Below, piece after piece: positions 16,501 through 24,465 of a DNA stretch of 64,000 bases. The position numbers and the translations under genes were made by a program. The DNA is from Candidatus Aenigmatarchaeota archaeon (GTDB lineage Archaea > Aenigmatarchaeota > Aenigmatarchaeia > CG10238-14 > SCSR01): NCBI GenBank assembly GCA_016181005.1, contig JACPAE010000003.1, positions 1 through 64,000 on the forward strand, read 5' to 3'. Position 1 is the stretch's first letter; each line of letters begins with the position of its first letter. The notes beneath the pieces are model-generated. The model had not been told where the DNA came from. It worked only from the letters and a program-made list of their open reading frames with translations, and made no database searches.

Positions 16501-19065
16501 ATGGCACAGGTTTTCTCGTCGACAGGCGGGACATCACATTCCGAACCTTTGGCAGGGCTGAAGAACGGACAATATAACTTTTATGTGAGATGTGCGAACA
16601 GCGGGGTTGAAAACATTGAAGACTATGTAATTACTTTCGCAGTGTCAAATGCAGATCCTATTGTAATTAGCAAAGGCTCTCCAAGTGGGACAGTAAATTC
16701 ACCGACGACAACAATTTCCGTTCAGACAAACAAGTCGTCCACATGCAAATACAGCACTTATTCAGGTGTCGCATATGACTTGATGACAACTGCGTTCTCG
16801 TCGACAGGCGGGGCTAATCATTCACAGACATTAAGCGGCTTGACAAATGGCATAAAGAATTATTATGTTAAATGTGCGGATGCTGCAGGGAATAAAAATA
16901 TATATGATTATTCTATAACATTTTCTGTCGCAGTCCCGGCATGGTATATGTTTGCAACCAGCACCACCTACAATGGTAACATGCAAGAACAGGTGTGTGG
17001 TGACGAAGATTGTTATTACACCCAGGGCCTGCAGGGAGCTGATAGCAAGTGCCAATCCCGAGCCAGTTCTGCAAGGCTTGGCGGTACTTGGAAAGCTTGG
17101 TTGAGTGACGATAGAACCTCCGCAGCCTCCCGCTTTAGCAAGGGAACTGGACCGTACAAGTTAGTAAATGAAGTTGCAATAGCTTCCAACTGGAGCGACT
17201 TGACAGATGGCACGCTTCTTGTTAACAACATTGGTGTGGATGAGTTTGGAGGAAGTGTGTCGGGAAACGTTTGGACAAATACAAAAAGTAATGGAACTGC
17301 ATATGGCGCATCGTGCAGTAACTGGGAATCTTCTTCTTCAAGTGAGGTGCGGTGTGTGGAGTATAATACAGCCGAGGATGAGGACGGCAACACTTATACT
17401 TATTGTGTAAGGTACGGGAATGTTCCAACAGCCGGAGCATATGGGAATACAGGTTCTGGTTTATCTGCTCTTGCAAATGCTACTTGCGGCAATACATTTC
17501 GATTATACTGCGTTGAACAATCTGGCCAGATCCGTAGTGCTAGTCCCTCTCCGGCCATAAGTAACGGTCAGCCGAGCGGGACGATAACCACATCCTCCCC
17601 TACTCTTTCGGTTCAGACAGATGTACCAGCAATTTGCAAATACAGCACTACATCAGGGGTTGCATATGATTCCATGACAACTAACTTTACATCCACCGGC
17701 GGGGCGTCCCATAGCACAAGAGTAAGCGGAGGTGGCACATATTATGTAAAGTGTGCGTTGCTTACACAAACAAACGAATGTATAAGGTATGGTTATGACG
17801 ATGAAGGGAACTCTGTATGCCAAGGGTATAGAAAAATCATTGGTAGCAAAAATACAGAAGATTATGCAATTAATTTCGCAGTTAACACGGCGGCTCCTGG
17901 AAAGAAGTTGACTGCCTTTTTCACCCAGTATGGTGGGAATTCGAAAATAGTTTATTCGCCGCAGCAGAACAAGCTTGGCATTTTATGGCAATATAGTGAA
18001 AGCAGTTCAGAACAAAACCCGTATTACAGTTACTCTGTTCCCCAAAAGAAACTTATACTGCATTCGCTTGACACAGGATCTAGTGCAACATATAATGTTC
18101 CAGGCGCCGGTGATTTGATAATGGGCGGGAATTACACACGGGTCCTCTATCAGGGAGCTAGCACTTACTCTTCAGACTTCCAGGAAGGAGCAACTTGCTA
18201 TTCAGGAAAATGCGGCGGCGCGGCGCCTGTACCTGTATACGGTCCTTTGCAATTCACGTCGTTTGACTACGGCGGAACTGTTGCAAGCTTGAACCTTGGG
18301 TGGACGCTTAGAGGCGATCCAAAGCCGATAAATGTCACGTGCTACCTGAACTGCGATCCTGACAAGGAATCCTGCCTGTCAGCCCAGACCTGCAACGCAC
18401 TGCAGCTGCCTGGAAAAGGTTCGTGCTCAATTGCAGGTCCGAGATATGTGCAGAGCAATCTGGTAAAATGCCTAGCGTATTATCAGGACGAGCCGGACGT
18501 CAAAGATTCTGTAAACGGCACATTTGAAAAAGTGAAATTCAGGGTTTTGGCGCCCAGCAGCATAACAACCACTGTCGGCAGCCCTGCCGATATAAAGATA
18601 GTGGTGTCGAACGAAGGCGCTATTTCGGACATTTATAATGTCACCATTGAGTTGCTAAAGCCGCAGTCGGCGACTGTCTCTAAAGCAGTAGAATTGCCCA
18701 AAACTGGAAGCGCGGAAGCCGGACAGCTCATAACCGGCAGGGCTGTGGAAATCGGGGGTTCTGCCGGAGAAATAAAAACTGGTGAAATTGCAACCGAGGA
18801 GGCTGCTGTTGTAGCGTCTGAACTTACTGTAACCGTTGATGAGCCGAACGTGCTTAGAGTTACAATTGTATCGAATGTAGATCCTGCTGTAAAAACAACT
18901 ATAGATATTCCGGTGAATCCTGCGGCGGTTGTATTGCCTGAGTACTACCTGGCCGGCTTCGTCCAGATAATGGTGGTCGCGGCAGTGGTGTACTTCCTTT
19001 ACACAAACAGGGATTCGTTGGGCAGCATATTCAAATCACGCAAGAGAGGCAAAAGAAGAAAATAG
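13549..19065 (+). CDS. Giant Cys-rich membrane-anchored surface protein (1838 aa)
   Basis: A signal segment (VLFAISLAAFLLAVLGFGYS) is followed by about 470 residues rich in Cys, with repeated CSSYAT and CxxxC blocks that look like stacked disulfide modules. Next come at least five D-(D/N)-x-F-(L/I/V)-V-x-W strands (DDSFLVVW, DNKFIIAW, DGRFLVLW, ADKEFVVG, DNKFIVLW) typical of beta-propeller blades. Three copies of a domain opening S-x-G-x-PSGT and containing SSTGG.SHS follow. Between copies 2 and 3 lies a domain with GADSKCQSRA, GTWKAWLSDD, NWSDLTDGTLL and VWTNTKSNGT, resembling C-type-lectin/DUF1554 modules. It ends in an Ig-like domain, LPEYYLAGFVQIMVV transmembrane helix and a Lys/Arg tail. 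It is probably an adhesin. Confidence 0.8.
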   Translation: MVMRLQEFGIDSSGHKVLFAISLAAFLLAVLGFGYSHAFYPPQGPIGSCTAGGTTECNNAYPSYADAYCFDCGGGSGCYEVCEATAAGHGSACDTGGGTKRRCYDECSSIGVAQDDNKCSGYCKPYSTTTSQSDLTACNDKAPGTIINDGRVYTEGDDGVIWCNNNCQYDTAECANDGWYTVGQPKWVSTGACTQKEQVQKEKRNYYVTTTCQVEVLDTQWFDTGKTGTKTDGTTCTTADGKSGACKSGSCVEPAVECSSYATSTKCGQKSYDTCTARCTSDGRRYYDCYASQKTNCVGQIFCAQEDSQCKVCSSYATQTSCISQQTCCWDQPTSGCNLATVGPCRGCASPPPAEGQQCNPEGCPLRCSTDLTCDTSTNKCVKTGLQPCATNGCSTQGTTRCTNDVEQKCDNYGKNCLEWDADKSCNYGCSGSTCKAGPGNTCFSGCGSYCLPFSENPVRLYSGTCRWYGPYDLRCSYSTETCNDFNECTTNSCTPGSCAYTNKTDGTPCSLTYQQKVSDNNILGGSEDSSVTTDSGVAAFAWKKTSNSADIYITIAQPNGASQDILVERSVAEKSGSYYQWDSATIYGPTVSYSATDDSFLVVWTTVAKYTTVEEVTRRYDYNGQPRTSNETIYWYNYSIYAASVKNGVAGAKQVAASGSIKLFNKDSASTLFYKPVVAYSSADNKFIIAWINLNQTEQLCYYRGVSYNCGQYSNYVDLQGAITDANGKVLNKVYFGTHGLSYSLYGSIVSPDIQLKNSPLIAASDDGRFLVLWTLDSYQYTGDEDREELTLTEHRTVGYAVNSSTGKFSTPYSAGYRNIVYDTRGRATTDNPYRPYHALSYSPADKEFVVGVVEYKRLEYDTSSGRFRNPLYDTVVKFIGNNNVRSFVVNHVDGGYYQTNPNSIKLFRTNDNKFIVLWKDYWNSVTNEFNVRPTFAILGKPPVVSNGSPSGTVTTGNVAMSVQTDNPSICRYSTTYGKDFGSMAQVFSSTGGTSHSEPLAGLKNGQYNFYVRCANSGVENIEDYVITFAVSNADPIVISKGSPSGTVNSPTTTISVQTNKSSTCKYSTYSGVAYDLMTTAFSSTGGANHSQTLSGLTNGIKNYYVKCADAAGNKNIYDYSITFSVAVPAWYMFATSTTYNGNMQEQVCGDEDCYYTQGLQGADSKCQSRASSARLGGTWKAWLSDDRTSAASRFSKGTGPYKLVNEVAIASNWSDLTDGTLLVNNIGVDEFGGSVSGNVWTNTKSNGTAYGASCSNWESSSSSEVRCVEYNTAEDEDGNTYTYCVRYGNVPTAGAYGNTGSGLSALANATCGNTFRLYCVEQSGQIRSASPSPAISNGQPSGTITTSSPTLSVQTDVPAICKYSTTSGVAYDSMTTNFTSTGGASHSTRVSGGGTYYVKCALLTQTNECIRYGYDDEGNSVCQGYRKIIGSKNTEDYAINFAVNTAAPGKKLTAFFTQYGGNSKIVYSPQQNKLGILWQYSESSSEQNPYYSYSVPQKKLILHSLDTGSSATYNVPGAGDLIMGGNYTRVLYQGASTYSSDFQEGATCYSGKCGGAAPVPVYGPLQFTSFDYGGTVASLNLGWTLRGDPKPINVTCYLNCDPDKESCLSAQTCNALQLPGKGSCSIAGPRYVQSNLVKCLAYYQDEPDVKDSVNGTFEKVKFRVLAPSSITTTVGSPADIKIVVSNEGAISDIYNVTIELLKPQSATVSKAVELPKTGSAEAGQLITGRAVEIGGSAGEIKTGEIATEEAAVVASELTVTVDEPNVLRVTIVSNVDPAVKTTIDIPVNPAAVVLPEYYLAGFVQIMVVAAVVYFLYTNRDSLGSIFKSRKRGKRRK

Positions 19066-19085
19066 CGGAAATCAATGAATTAATT

Positions 19086-19565
19086 ATGGGTGTGAAGCTG
19101 TTTTCCTTTATCGCAGTCCTGGTTGCTCTAGTACCGGTTGTTGATGCGGATGCGACAGGAACTAATTTTGCAGTGGTGGCGCCGCAGACTATAACCACCA
19201 CTGTTGGAGAGCTTACTGAGGCCAGGATAAGCATTTACAACAAGGGCTCTGTAGAGGAGGCGTACACTATTTCGTATGCTGCGAGCTCCCCGAACTTCAT
19301 CGACATAACAAAGAGTGCTATTGTGACCCAAGCTGTGGGCCCGAAGCAGACAATTCAGGTGTCGACAACAATAAGAACTTTGACCGATGACAACAACGTG
19401 CTTGCCATAACTGTCAGGTCAAGCGCAACTGCAGAGACTCTGAATGCAAACATTCCTGTCAGGTCCGGCAAGTACAGCCTGCCTGAGTTTGGGTTTCCCG
19501 GCTTCGTCCAGATAGTTTTCATCGCTTCAATTTTGTATTTCTTGCACAGCCGGAGAATCTTTTAG
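19086..19565 (+). CDS. Small surface protein sharing the giant protein's C-terminal module
   Basis: The 159-residue protein has a signal peptide (LFSFIAVLVALVPVVDA), one Ig-like domain beginning PQTITTTVGELTEARISIYNKG, and the tail SLPEFGFPGFVQIVFIASILYFLHSRRIF. The domain and tail parallel the end of the giant protein upstream (ITTTVGSPADIKIVVSNEG ... LPEYYLAGFVQIMVV), so the two are paralogous. The tail combines PEFG and PGF, motifs known from archaeosortase substrates. It starts 20 bases after the giant gene stops, so they are probably co-transcribed. Confidence 0.7.
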   Translation: MGVKLFSFIAVLVALVPVVDADATGTNFAVVAPQTITTTVGELTEARISIYNKGSVEEAYTISYAASSPNFIDITKSAIVTQAVGPKQTIQVSTTIRTLTDDNNVLAITVRSSATAETLNANIPVRSGKYSLPEFGFPGFVQIVFIASILYFLHSRRIF

Positions 19566-19954
19566 GGCCACTGAATGGAGAAATTGCTTTTCGCGTTGAC
19601 CTTTTCGGAGACCAGTGTAAGATTCACCCTGGCTATGGCAGAGGACGAGCAGGGCTCTATGGAATAGACGAAGCCGATTTGGTAGTTCTTTTCACGTGCA
19701 AAGTCGTTCAAAAAATTCTTATACTCCTGCAAATTGTAATCCAGCTCTTCGCAGCTCTCGCTACCCTTTACAACTGCCGTTGCCTTTTCCTTTACGTTGT
19801 CGAATGTGAACAGCTCCTCTGTCAAAGCAATGCTGGATGTGTCCGGAACTGTTGAAGGCTCCAGCCATCTGCCGATAAAAAACAGGATTATGACAATTGA
19901 CACTGCGGAAACGATGAAGAATTGTCCTTTACTCGAGCTTGGCAAACTGCGCAT
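19562..19954 (-). CDS. Pilin-like or single-pass membrane protein
   Basis: ATG at 19954 (MRSLPSSSKGQFFIVSAVSIVIILFFIG) is preferred over the ORF-track start because it reduces overlap with the upstream gene to 26 bases. The short polar head, then KGQ and a long hydrophobic helix resembles class III (type IV pilin-like) leaders. A domain of about 100 residues with two Cys follows. It overlaps the convergent surface-protein gene by 4 bases. The pilin assignment is tentative. Confidence 0.5.
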   Translation of the reverse strand: MRSLPSSSKGQFFIVSAVSIVIILFFIGRWLEPSTVPDTSSIALTEELFTFDNVKEKATAVVKGSESCEELDYNLQEYKNFLNDFAREKNYQIGFVYSIEPCSSSAIARVNLTLVSEKVNAKSNFSIQWP

Positions 19955-20231
19955 GAGGTGTGCCATCAATATTGATAATATTTTCCTTTGTTATAAACCC
20001 GTTCTTTCTTGCGAGTGCGACCACGCCTTTGCCGATGAGGTTCCCTATCGTCGCCGACTTGAGCAATTTCAAGGCAGCCCTTTCATCCACAAGCCTGCCG
20101 CCGTAGAAGTGCCTGCTTACTTTGACACTGACCCCTCTTTTCTTGAACTCTATGCTCCTATCCAGCAAATCTTCGTCGCATATCGCAACAATTATCTCGG
20201 TCCTGGTCGTGAAAAGATTGGTCCAGTACAT
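19929..20231 (-). CDS. DUF424 archaeal protein
   Basis: ATG at 20231 is chosen, 6 bases after the aIF2-beta stop; the longer ORF-track start would run into that gene. The 100 residues read MYWTNLFTTRTEIIVAICDEDLLD, then FKKRGVSVKVSRHFYGGRLVDERAALKLLKSATIGNLIGKGVVALA, the conserved core of DUF424. This small family is often found beside translation factor genes in archaea, and its function is unknown. Linkage to aIF2-beta here fits a translation role. Confidence 0.85.
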   Translation of the reverse strand: MYWTNLFTTRTEIIVAICDEDLLDRSIEFKKRGVSVKVSRHFYGGRLVDERAALKLLKSATIGNLIGKGVVALARKNGFITKENIINIDGTPHAQFAKLE

Positions 20232-20236
20232 CTTAA

Positions 20237-20644
20237 TCAAAAGTGCTTGTAGGTCGACCTTCCGCCGCATGCATCGCAATGAATATAAGTTATCCTGCCT
20301 TCTTTCGCAAACCTTGTGTCGGGCTCCCCGCACACCTTGCAGTAGACATATTCGCTCACATAGCTTTCAATCTTCTTCTGCACCACGTTTTGCTGCAGCT
20401 TTGTCTGAAGAATTAGTGCGCTGCCTTGGATTGTGCCGGGAGTTGCAAGCTCCTTGAACAGATATTTGGCAATGTGGCTTGGCTCTCGCCTCAAGATGTT
20501 TGCGATGTCTATAAAATTTCTTATAAGCGTCTTGTTGCCCTGGATCTCGGTTATCGCCTGCGGGATTTGGAACCTGTCCTTGTCGTGAGTCTTCTTGGGC
20601 ATTTTTTCAATCGCAACTTCCAGCAAACTGTTATAGTCTTCCAT
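20237..20644 (-). CDS. Translation initiation factor aIF2 beta
   Basis: The beta subunit of aIF2 helps deliver initiator Met-tRNA to the small ribosomal subunit. At 135 residues it is full length: an N-terminal helix, the alpha-beta core (IPQAITEIQGNKTLIRNFIDIANILRREPSHIAKYL), and a C-terminal zinc ribbon with CxxC pairs YCKVCGEPD and IHCDACGG. It follows the RPA-like gene at 24 bases. Confidence 0.95.
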   Translation of the reverse strand: MEDYNSLLEVAIEKMPKKTHDKDRFQIPQAITEIQGNKTLIRNFIDIANILRREPSHIAKYLFKELATPGTIQGSALILQTKLQQNVVQKKIESYVSEYVYCKVCGEPDTRFAKEGRITYIHCDACGGRSTYKHF

Positions 20645-20668
20645 ACAATCACTTTCTAATTGCGCTTT

Positions 20669-21385
20669 TTAAACTTTCTTGAGGTGCCCAATTTTTGGCT
20701 CGTAGATGCTTCCATCATTCAGAAGCTGGTCAATGGTTTTCTCGACAATGTTGTCAGGCAGATTGAGAACGTCGAACAGCTTTACCGCTTCTATTCCATT
20801 CCCTTCGTCAAGCTTTTCTATGATTTCCAAGACCTTCGGCCTATAGTCGACCTCCTTCTTTTTGGCCTCCAGAACGGCTCCAAGGGTCTCGCCGTCCATC
20901 CCGTAAGTATCCTTCGCGTAATTCTTCAGCTCCTCTTCGTCCATTTGGCCGGACGCCGCCCTTACATCGTCGATGACCTTTTTCTGCTTCGCCAGCTCGT
21001 GAAGCACGTCCAGCCTGCCCAGGAGCTCTGCATTCATCTTTTCTTTACTGGCGATTTCAAAAGCGATATAAAGCTCTCCGTTGTACTCCTTCAGCTTTCC
21101 TATAACTCTGACAATGTCCCCGGCCTCAAGGCTCTCCAACCCCCTTTCAAACGATTTCACTTTTATGGCTCCTGTGCCGTCGTCCAAAGTCACGGACGAA
21201 TAGCTCCCTTCCTCGTTTGTGAACTTCTCAGTGACAGTTCCCACAATGCTGACGCGCGACACCTTGCCTCCGTAAGGTGTTATCACGTAGCTGGGCTTCA
21301 TCTCCTCCTTGCTTCCGTAGAAGAATTTTCCACTCACCAAATCCGATATCCTAACCTTTCTCGCTGTCATTCTCTTGATTTCCAT
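20669..21385 (-). CDS. RPA-like single-stranded DNA-binding OB protein
   Basis: One OB fold lies at about residues 30-115 (VSRVSIVGTVTEKF, YSSVTLDDGTGAIKVKSFE, DIVRVIGKLKEYNGELYIAFE). It is followed by a helical region and a C-terminal winged-helix-like part (VKLFDVLNLPDNIVEKTIDQLLNDGSIYEP), the plan of RPA32 and archaeal RPA-associated proteins. It probably protects ssDNA at forks. The gene starts 1 base after the MCM stop, so helicase and ssDNA-binding protein are one transcript. Confidence 0.85.
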   Translation of the reverse strand: MEIKRMTARKVRISDLVSGKFFYGSKEEMKPSYVITPYGGKVSRVSIVGTVTEKFTNEEGSYSSVTLDDGTGAIKVKSFERGLESLEAGDIVRVIGKLKEYNGELYIAFEIASKEKMNAELLGRLDVLHELAKQKKVIDDVRAASGQMDEEELKNYAKDTYGMDGETLGAVLEAKKKEVDYRPKVLEIIEKLDEGNGIEAVKLFDVLNLPDNIVEKTIDQLLNDGSIYEPKIGHLKKV

Positions 21386-21386
21386 A

Positions 21387-23402
21387 TCACACCTTGCTCA
21401 CTATGCCGTGCCGCGGGCGGAACAGCCACCCCTCTCTTATCATTTTTTCAATTATTTCGTCCGAAGCCTCCACGCCCTGATCCTTGGCTCTTCTCAGGAC
21501 TTCTTCCAGGGGTATGTCCTTGTTGAAAGTTCTTTCCAGATCGTCTATAATGTCGCGCATGATTCTCATCTTGCTTCTTTGGGCAGCAGTTGCTTTAGCT
21601 CCCTCCATCCTGTCGATGTCTATCTCCCCTGTCTCAGGCTCGAAGCCGAACTGCCTCAGCGATGTTTTCATCAGCTCTATCGATCGCAGGGCATCCTCCT
21701 CTGTCACCTCCTCTCGAAGCTGAATCTTTGCAGACGCCTCCGCCATCCTTATCAAGGCCTCGTACTGCCTTGGAGTGATCGATATCGGCGAGTCCTCGCC
21801 AGATTTGCCGCGCAGACCAAGATAAAAGTTCTTTATGGTTTCCCCCGCCTCCTTGGTCAGTTTCGGGCGGCAGTTTTTCCTTGCATATGCAATATACTTT
21901 TTAAGGAATCCTGGATCTATCGCTGGCTTGATCTCTTCTTCGCCATAGTGGCGGGCCTGAAGTATGTGGTCGACTATTTTAGTGTCCAGCTCCGGATTGG
22001 GTATGTCGCGGAGCGCGAACTTGAGGTCGAACCTTGTCAGCAAAGTCTCTGGTATGTCGACCTGCTCTTTAATTGGGAGGTAAGGATCGAACCTGCCTAA
22101 TTTCGGATTGCCTCCTCCGAGAATTGCGGTATTTGCCGGAAGTGTCGCGACAATGTTCGCCTTTGCAATGCTTATCGTCTGAAGTTCCATGGCCTCGTGC
22201 AGCGCAACTTGGTCGGTTTTTTCTATCTTCTCAAACTCGTCTATGCTGATCATCGATCTGTTGCATAGGACCAATGCACCTGCCTCAAGGACCCATCCGC
22301 CTAGAAATTCTTCGTCGCGTATAACAGAAGCTGTCAGTCCTGCCTGCGTAACGCCTTTGCCCGATACGTACCTTCCGCGCGGAATCAGAGTCGAGACTGT
22401 TTTCATCATGGCGCTTTTTGCCACTGCCGGATCACCGATCAGTAGAATGTGTATATCCCCCCTTACTCGCGACCGATCTTTTTGCACATGCACCTGCCCG
22501 CCGAAAAGTTGGAAGGCCACTGCCATTTTTATCGGCTCGTTACCGAAAATTGAAGGCGCGATGGAACCCACAAGCTTTTCATAAATCTGCGGGTCTTTTG
22601 CCAATTCTATGATTTTCTGCTCGTCTTCCTTAGTTATCTCGAGCTCCTCCCATTCTACCTCGACAGTCTCAACATGATTGGCGTCCAGATAAATTTCCAT
22701 TTGCCTTGATTTAGTCCCCTTCATTCTTCTCGGCAGCTCTTTCAGTATTCCGACTACTTTAATTCTGTTTCCGGGATCTGTCTTGTTCTGCATTTGCGGT
22801 GCCGTCAGGTCTTCCTTGAGGTATATCATCATGTTGGAAGGACGTTCGCCTGTGACGATTTCAAACGGCTCTTCGACTACGCACCAGCGCGCGTCATAAA
22901 GTTTCTGCTGCACAGGCTTGAAAGCCTTTGTGTTCCTGCAGGCGGGATTCTCGCAATCTGTGGGAGATCTCAGTATCCGCTCTGTTTGTATTATAGTGAC
23001 ATTGCTTCCGCACTCCAGACACTGGAAAATGGCTTCGCTTACTTCAGGCCTTACCTCGCTCGACCGCCTTACCATACCCTCCACTATAATCATCTTGGCA
23101 ATGTGCTCTGCACGAATGTTCCTGATCCTTATGTTCTTGGTCTCCGGCAAGTTGAAGAACCTAAGACGGAAGTTTTCCGCCAAAGGGCCTGCGTCGATCT
23201 GCCTGACAGCCTTCTGCGCAAGCTCGATAGTCTCTGCGGGATTTTCGAGAAGATAATCGGCGACGCCGACGTCGAATTTTTCAAGCAGGGAAAAGTCGAC
23301 ACTAATAGCCCTCTTGCCTTCTATCGCGGACTTGATCAATTCGTCTTTGTAAAACTCGTTGAAAAAATCTGCGAATTTTTCCAGAATATCGAAGCTTTCC
23401 AT
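21387..23402 (-). CDS. mcm: MCM replicative helicase
   Basis: MCM is the hexameric 3'-5' helicase at the archaeal fork. ATG at 23402 is preferred over TTG at 23411 because a TATA-like CTATAAATTTATA lies about 26-35 bases upstream. Features in order: N-terminal domain, zinc site (CLECGSN and CENPAC), Walker A GDPAVAKSAM, Walker B ISIDEFEK, TRFDLKF arginine-finger region, and a C-terminal winged helix (EVLRRAKDQGVEASDEIIEKMIREGWL). About 671 residues, with no intein. It lies downstream of TBP and upstream of the RPA-like gene. Confidence 0.97.
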   Translation of the reverse strand: MESFDILEKFADFFNEFYKDELIKSAIEGKRAISVDFSLLEKFDVGVADYLLENPAETIELAQKAVRQIDAGPLAENFRLRFFNLPETKNIRIRNIRAEHIAKMIIVEGMVRRSSEVRPEVSEAIFQCLECGSNVTIIQTERILRSPTDCENPACRNTKAFKPVQQKLYDARWCVVEEPFEIVTGERPSNMMIYLKEDLTAPQMQNKTDPGNRIKVVGILKELPRRMKGTKSRQMEIYLDANHVETVEVEWEELEITKEDEQKIIELAKDPQIYEKLVGSIAPSIFGNEPIKMAVAFQLFGGQVHVQKDRSRVRGDIHILLIGDPAVAKSAMMKTVSTLIPRGRYVSGKGVTQAGLTASVIRDEEFLGGWVLEAGALVLCNRSMISIDEFEKIEKTDQVALHEAMELQTISIAKANIVATLPANTAILGGGNPKLGRFDPYLPIKEQVDIPETLLTRFDLKFALRDIPNPELDTKIVDHILQARHYGEEEIKPAIDPGFLKKYIAYARKNCRPKLTKEAGETIKNFYLGLRGKSGEDSPISITPRQYEALIRMAEASAKIQLREEVTEEDALRSIELMKTSLRQFGFEPETGEIDIDRMEGAKATAAQRSKMRIMRDIIDDLERTFNKDIPLEEVLRRAKDQGVEASDEIIEKMIREGWLFRPRHGIVSKV

Positions 23403-23468
23403 GAATAGCAATATTCTCTGGAATATAAATTTATAGAGTAATTTTGAAATGTTTCAGAATTGAGTTTG

Positions 23469-24029
23469 TTACTCCTTTATCAGGGCCCCTTTCAATTGCC
23501 TGAGCCTTTTGTTGAGCTTGTCCACCGCTATTCTCACATCATTCACGCTTCTGCCGCCTGTGCAAACGACTTTACCTGAGCCGAACAGCAGGAATGCGAC
23601 CTTTGGGGATTCCATCCTATAGACGAGACCTGGGAACTGCTCGGGCTCGTATTCTGAATTCTCGAGGTCAAAAGCGATTTTGTCCAGATTTAGTTTGCCG
23701 TCCAGTTTGGCGCTGGCTACAATGTTCTCAACCTGCATCTTGTAGACCTTTGGCACTTTGACTCTGACTGCCTCTACAATTTTGACCACTTTCTTGAAGA
23801 CGATTTTCACATCTGTGATGCTCCTTGCGCCCGTGCAGACAATCTTGCCGGAGCCGAATATCAATGCCGCTGCTTTAGGTTTGTCCATCCTGTATACCAG
23901 CCCTGGGAACTGCTCGGGCTCGTACTCCATCCCTTCGAGCTTTGACACGATTTTCTCCAAAGGAATAACGACGTTCAATGACGCAGAAGCAACAATGTTC
24001 TCGATTCTTATCTTAAAATCAGTCACCAT
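23469..24029 (-). CDS. tbp: TATA-box binding protein
   Basis: TBP nucleates archaeal transcription initiation. The 186-residue protein is two direct repeats of the saddle half, seen in the doubled motifs EPEQFPGLVYRMDKPKAAALIFGSGKIVCTG and EPEQFPGLVYRMESPKVAFLLFGSGKVVCTG. The acidic tail common in archaea is short or absent (QLKGALIKE). Two AT-rich TATA-like boxes lie upstream, allowing self-regulation. Confidence 0.97.
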   Translation of the reverse strand: MVTDFKIRIENIVASASLNVVIPLEKIVSKLEGMEYEPEQFPGLVYRMDKPKAAALIFGSGKIVCTGARSITDVKIVFKKVVKIVEAVRVKVPKVYKMQVENIVASAKLDGKLNLDKIAFDLENSEYEPEQFPGLVYRMESPKVAFLLFGSGKVVCTGGRSVNDVRIAVDKLNKRLRQLKGALIKE

Positions 24030-24060
24030 TAGACCACGAATTAAACAATATTATACCGAA

Positions 24061-24085
24061 AAGTATTTAAACCTATTTATAAAGG
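24061..24085 (-). promoter_or_regulatory. Double TATA region before tbp
   Basis: Read on the minus strand, CCTTTATAAATAGG is followed by TTTAAATACTT. The second box is about 30-40 bases from the TBP start codon. Two boxes could give two start sites or allow TBP autoregulation. Confidence 0.45.
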
Positions 24086-24108
24086 TTTCGAAAAGGTTAA
24101 AATTGACT

Positions 24109-24122
24109 CCACTTTATAGTGG
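24109..24122 (+). promoter_or_regulatory. Inverted repeat CCACT-TTAT-AGTGG
   Basis: CCACTTTATAGTGG is a 5-bp inverted repeat with a 4-base centre. Its right half continues TATAGTGGGAACTGG, resembling TATAGTGGCAACAG of the repeats at 9984 and 10693, and it too lies about 25-30 bases before a TATA-like CTTAAATAA. It may be a divergent copy of the same site. Confidence 0.35.
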
Positions 24123-24173
24123 GAACTGGTCCGATTTATGTTGCTTAAATAATTTTGGAGATATTAGTAATTC

Positions 24174-24428
24174 ATGAACCTGTTTAGACGTTTTGGACAA
24201 AAACAACCCTCGGATCGCTTGACTGAACCAATGATAAAAGTTCTCGAACCATATTTGGAAAAACGCGGCGTGCAATGCAATATTGGAGATCTTCGCTACA
24301 GAGAAAGAAATCCTACAAGTAAGTTTATAGCTGGAAGTTATGATGTATATCAACAGGGAAATCCAGACGTGGTAGTTGTAACACTTGACCAAATTCGAGC
24401 TGGCGAGTACAGAATACATGAAGCATAA
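24174..24428 (+). CDS. Small hypothetical protein
   Basis: The 84-residue protein reads FGQKQPSDRLTEPMIKVLEPYLEKRGVQCNIGDLRY and ends VVVVTLDQIRAGEYRIHEA, a helix followed by short strands. A TATA-like CTTAAATAA lies about 26 bases before the ATG, supporting expression. No signal peptide or family is recognised. Confidence 0.5.
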   Translation: MNLFRRFGQKQPSDRLTEPMIKVLEPYLEKRGVQCNIGDLRYRERNPTSKFIAGSYDVYQQGNPDVVVVTLDQIRAGEYRIHEA

Positions 24429-24465
24429 TTAACCAGCTTTTTTTGGACCGTTACAAACGGCATTG

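Noticed and set aside
13549-19065. Many shorter ORFs on both strands inside the giant gene
   Set aside because: They lack family features, and the long frame has continuous domain structure.
20660-22100. Long plus-strand ORFs (288 and 241 residues)
   Set aside because: They are complements of the RPA-like and MCM genes, with Cys/His/Leu-rich composition typical of shadow frames.
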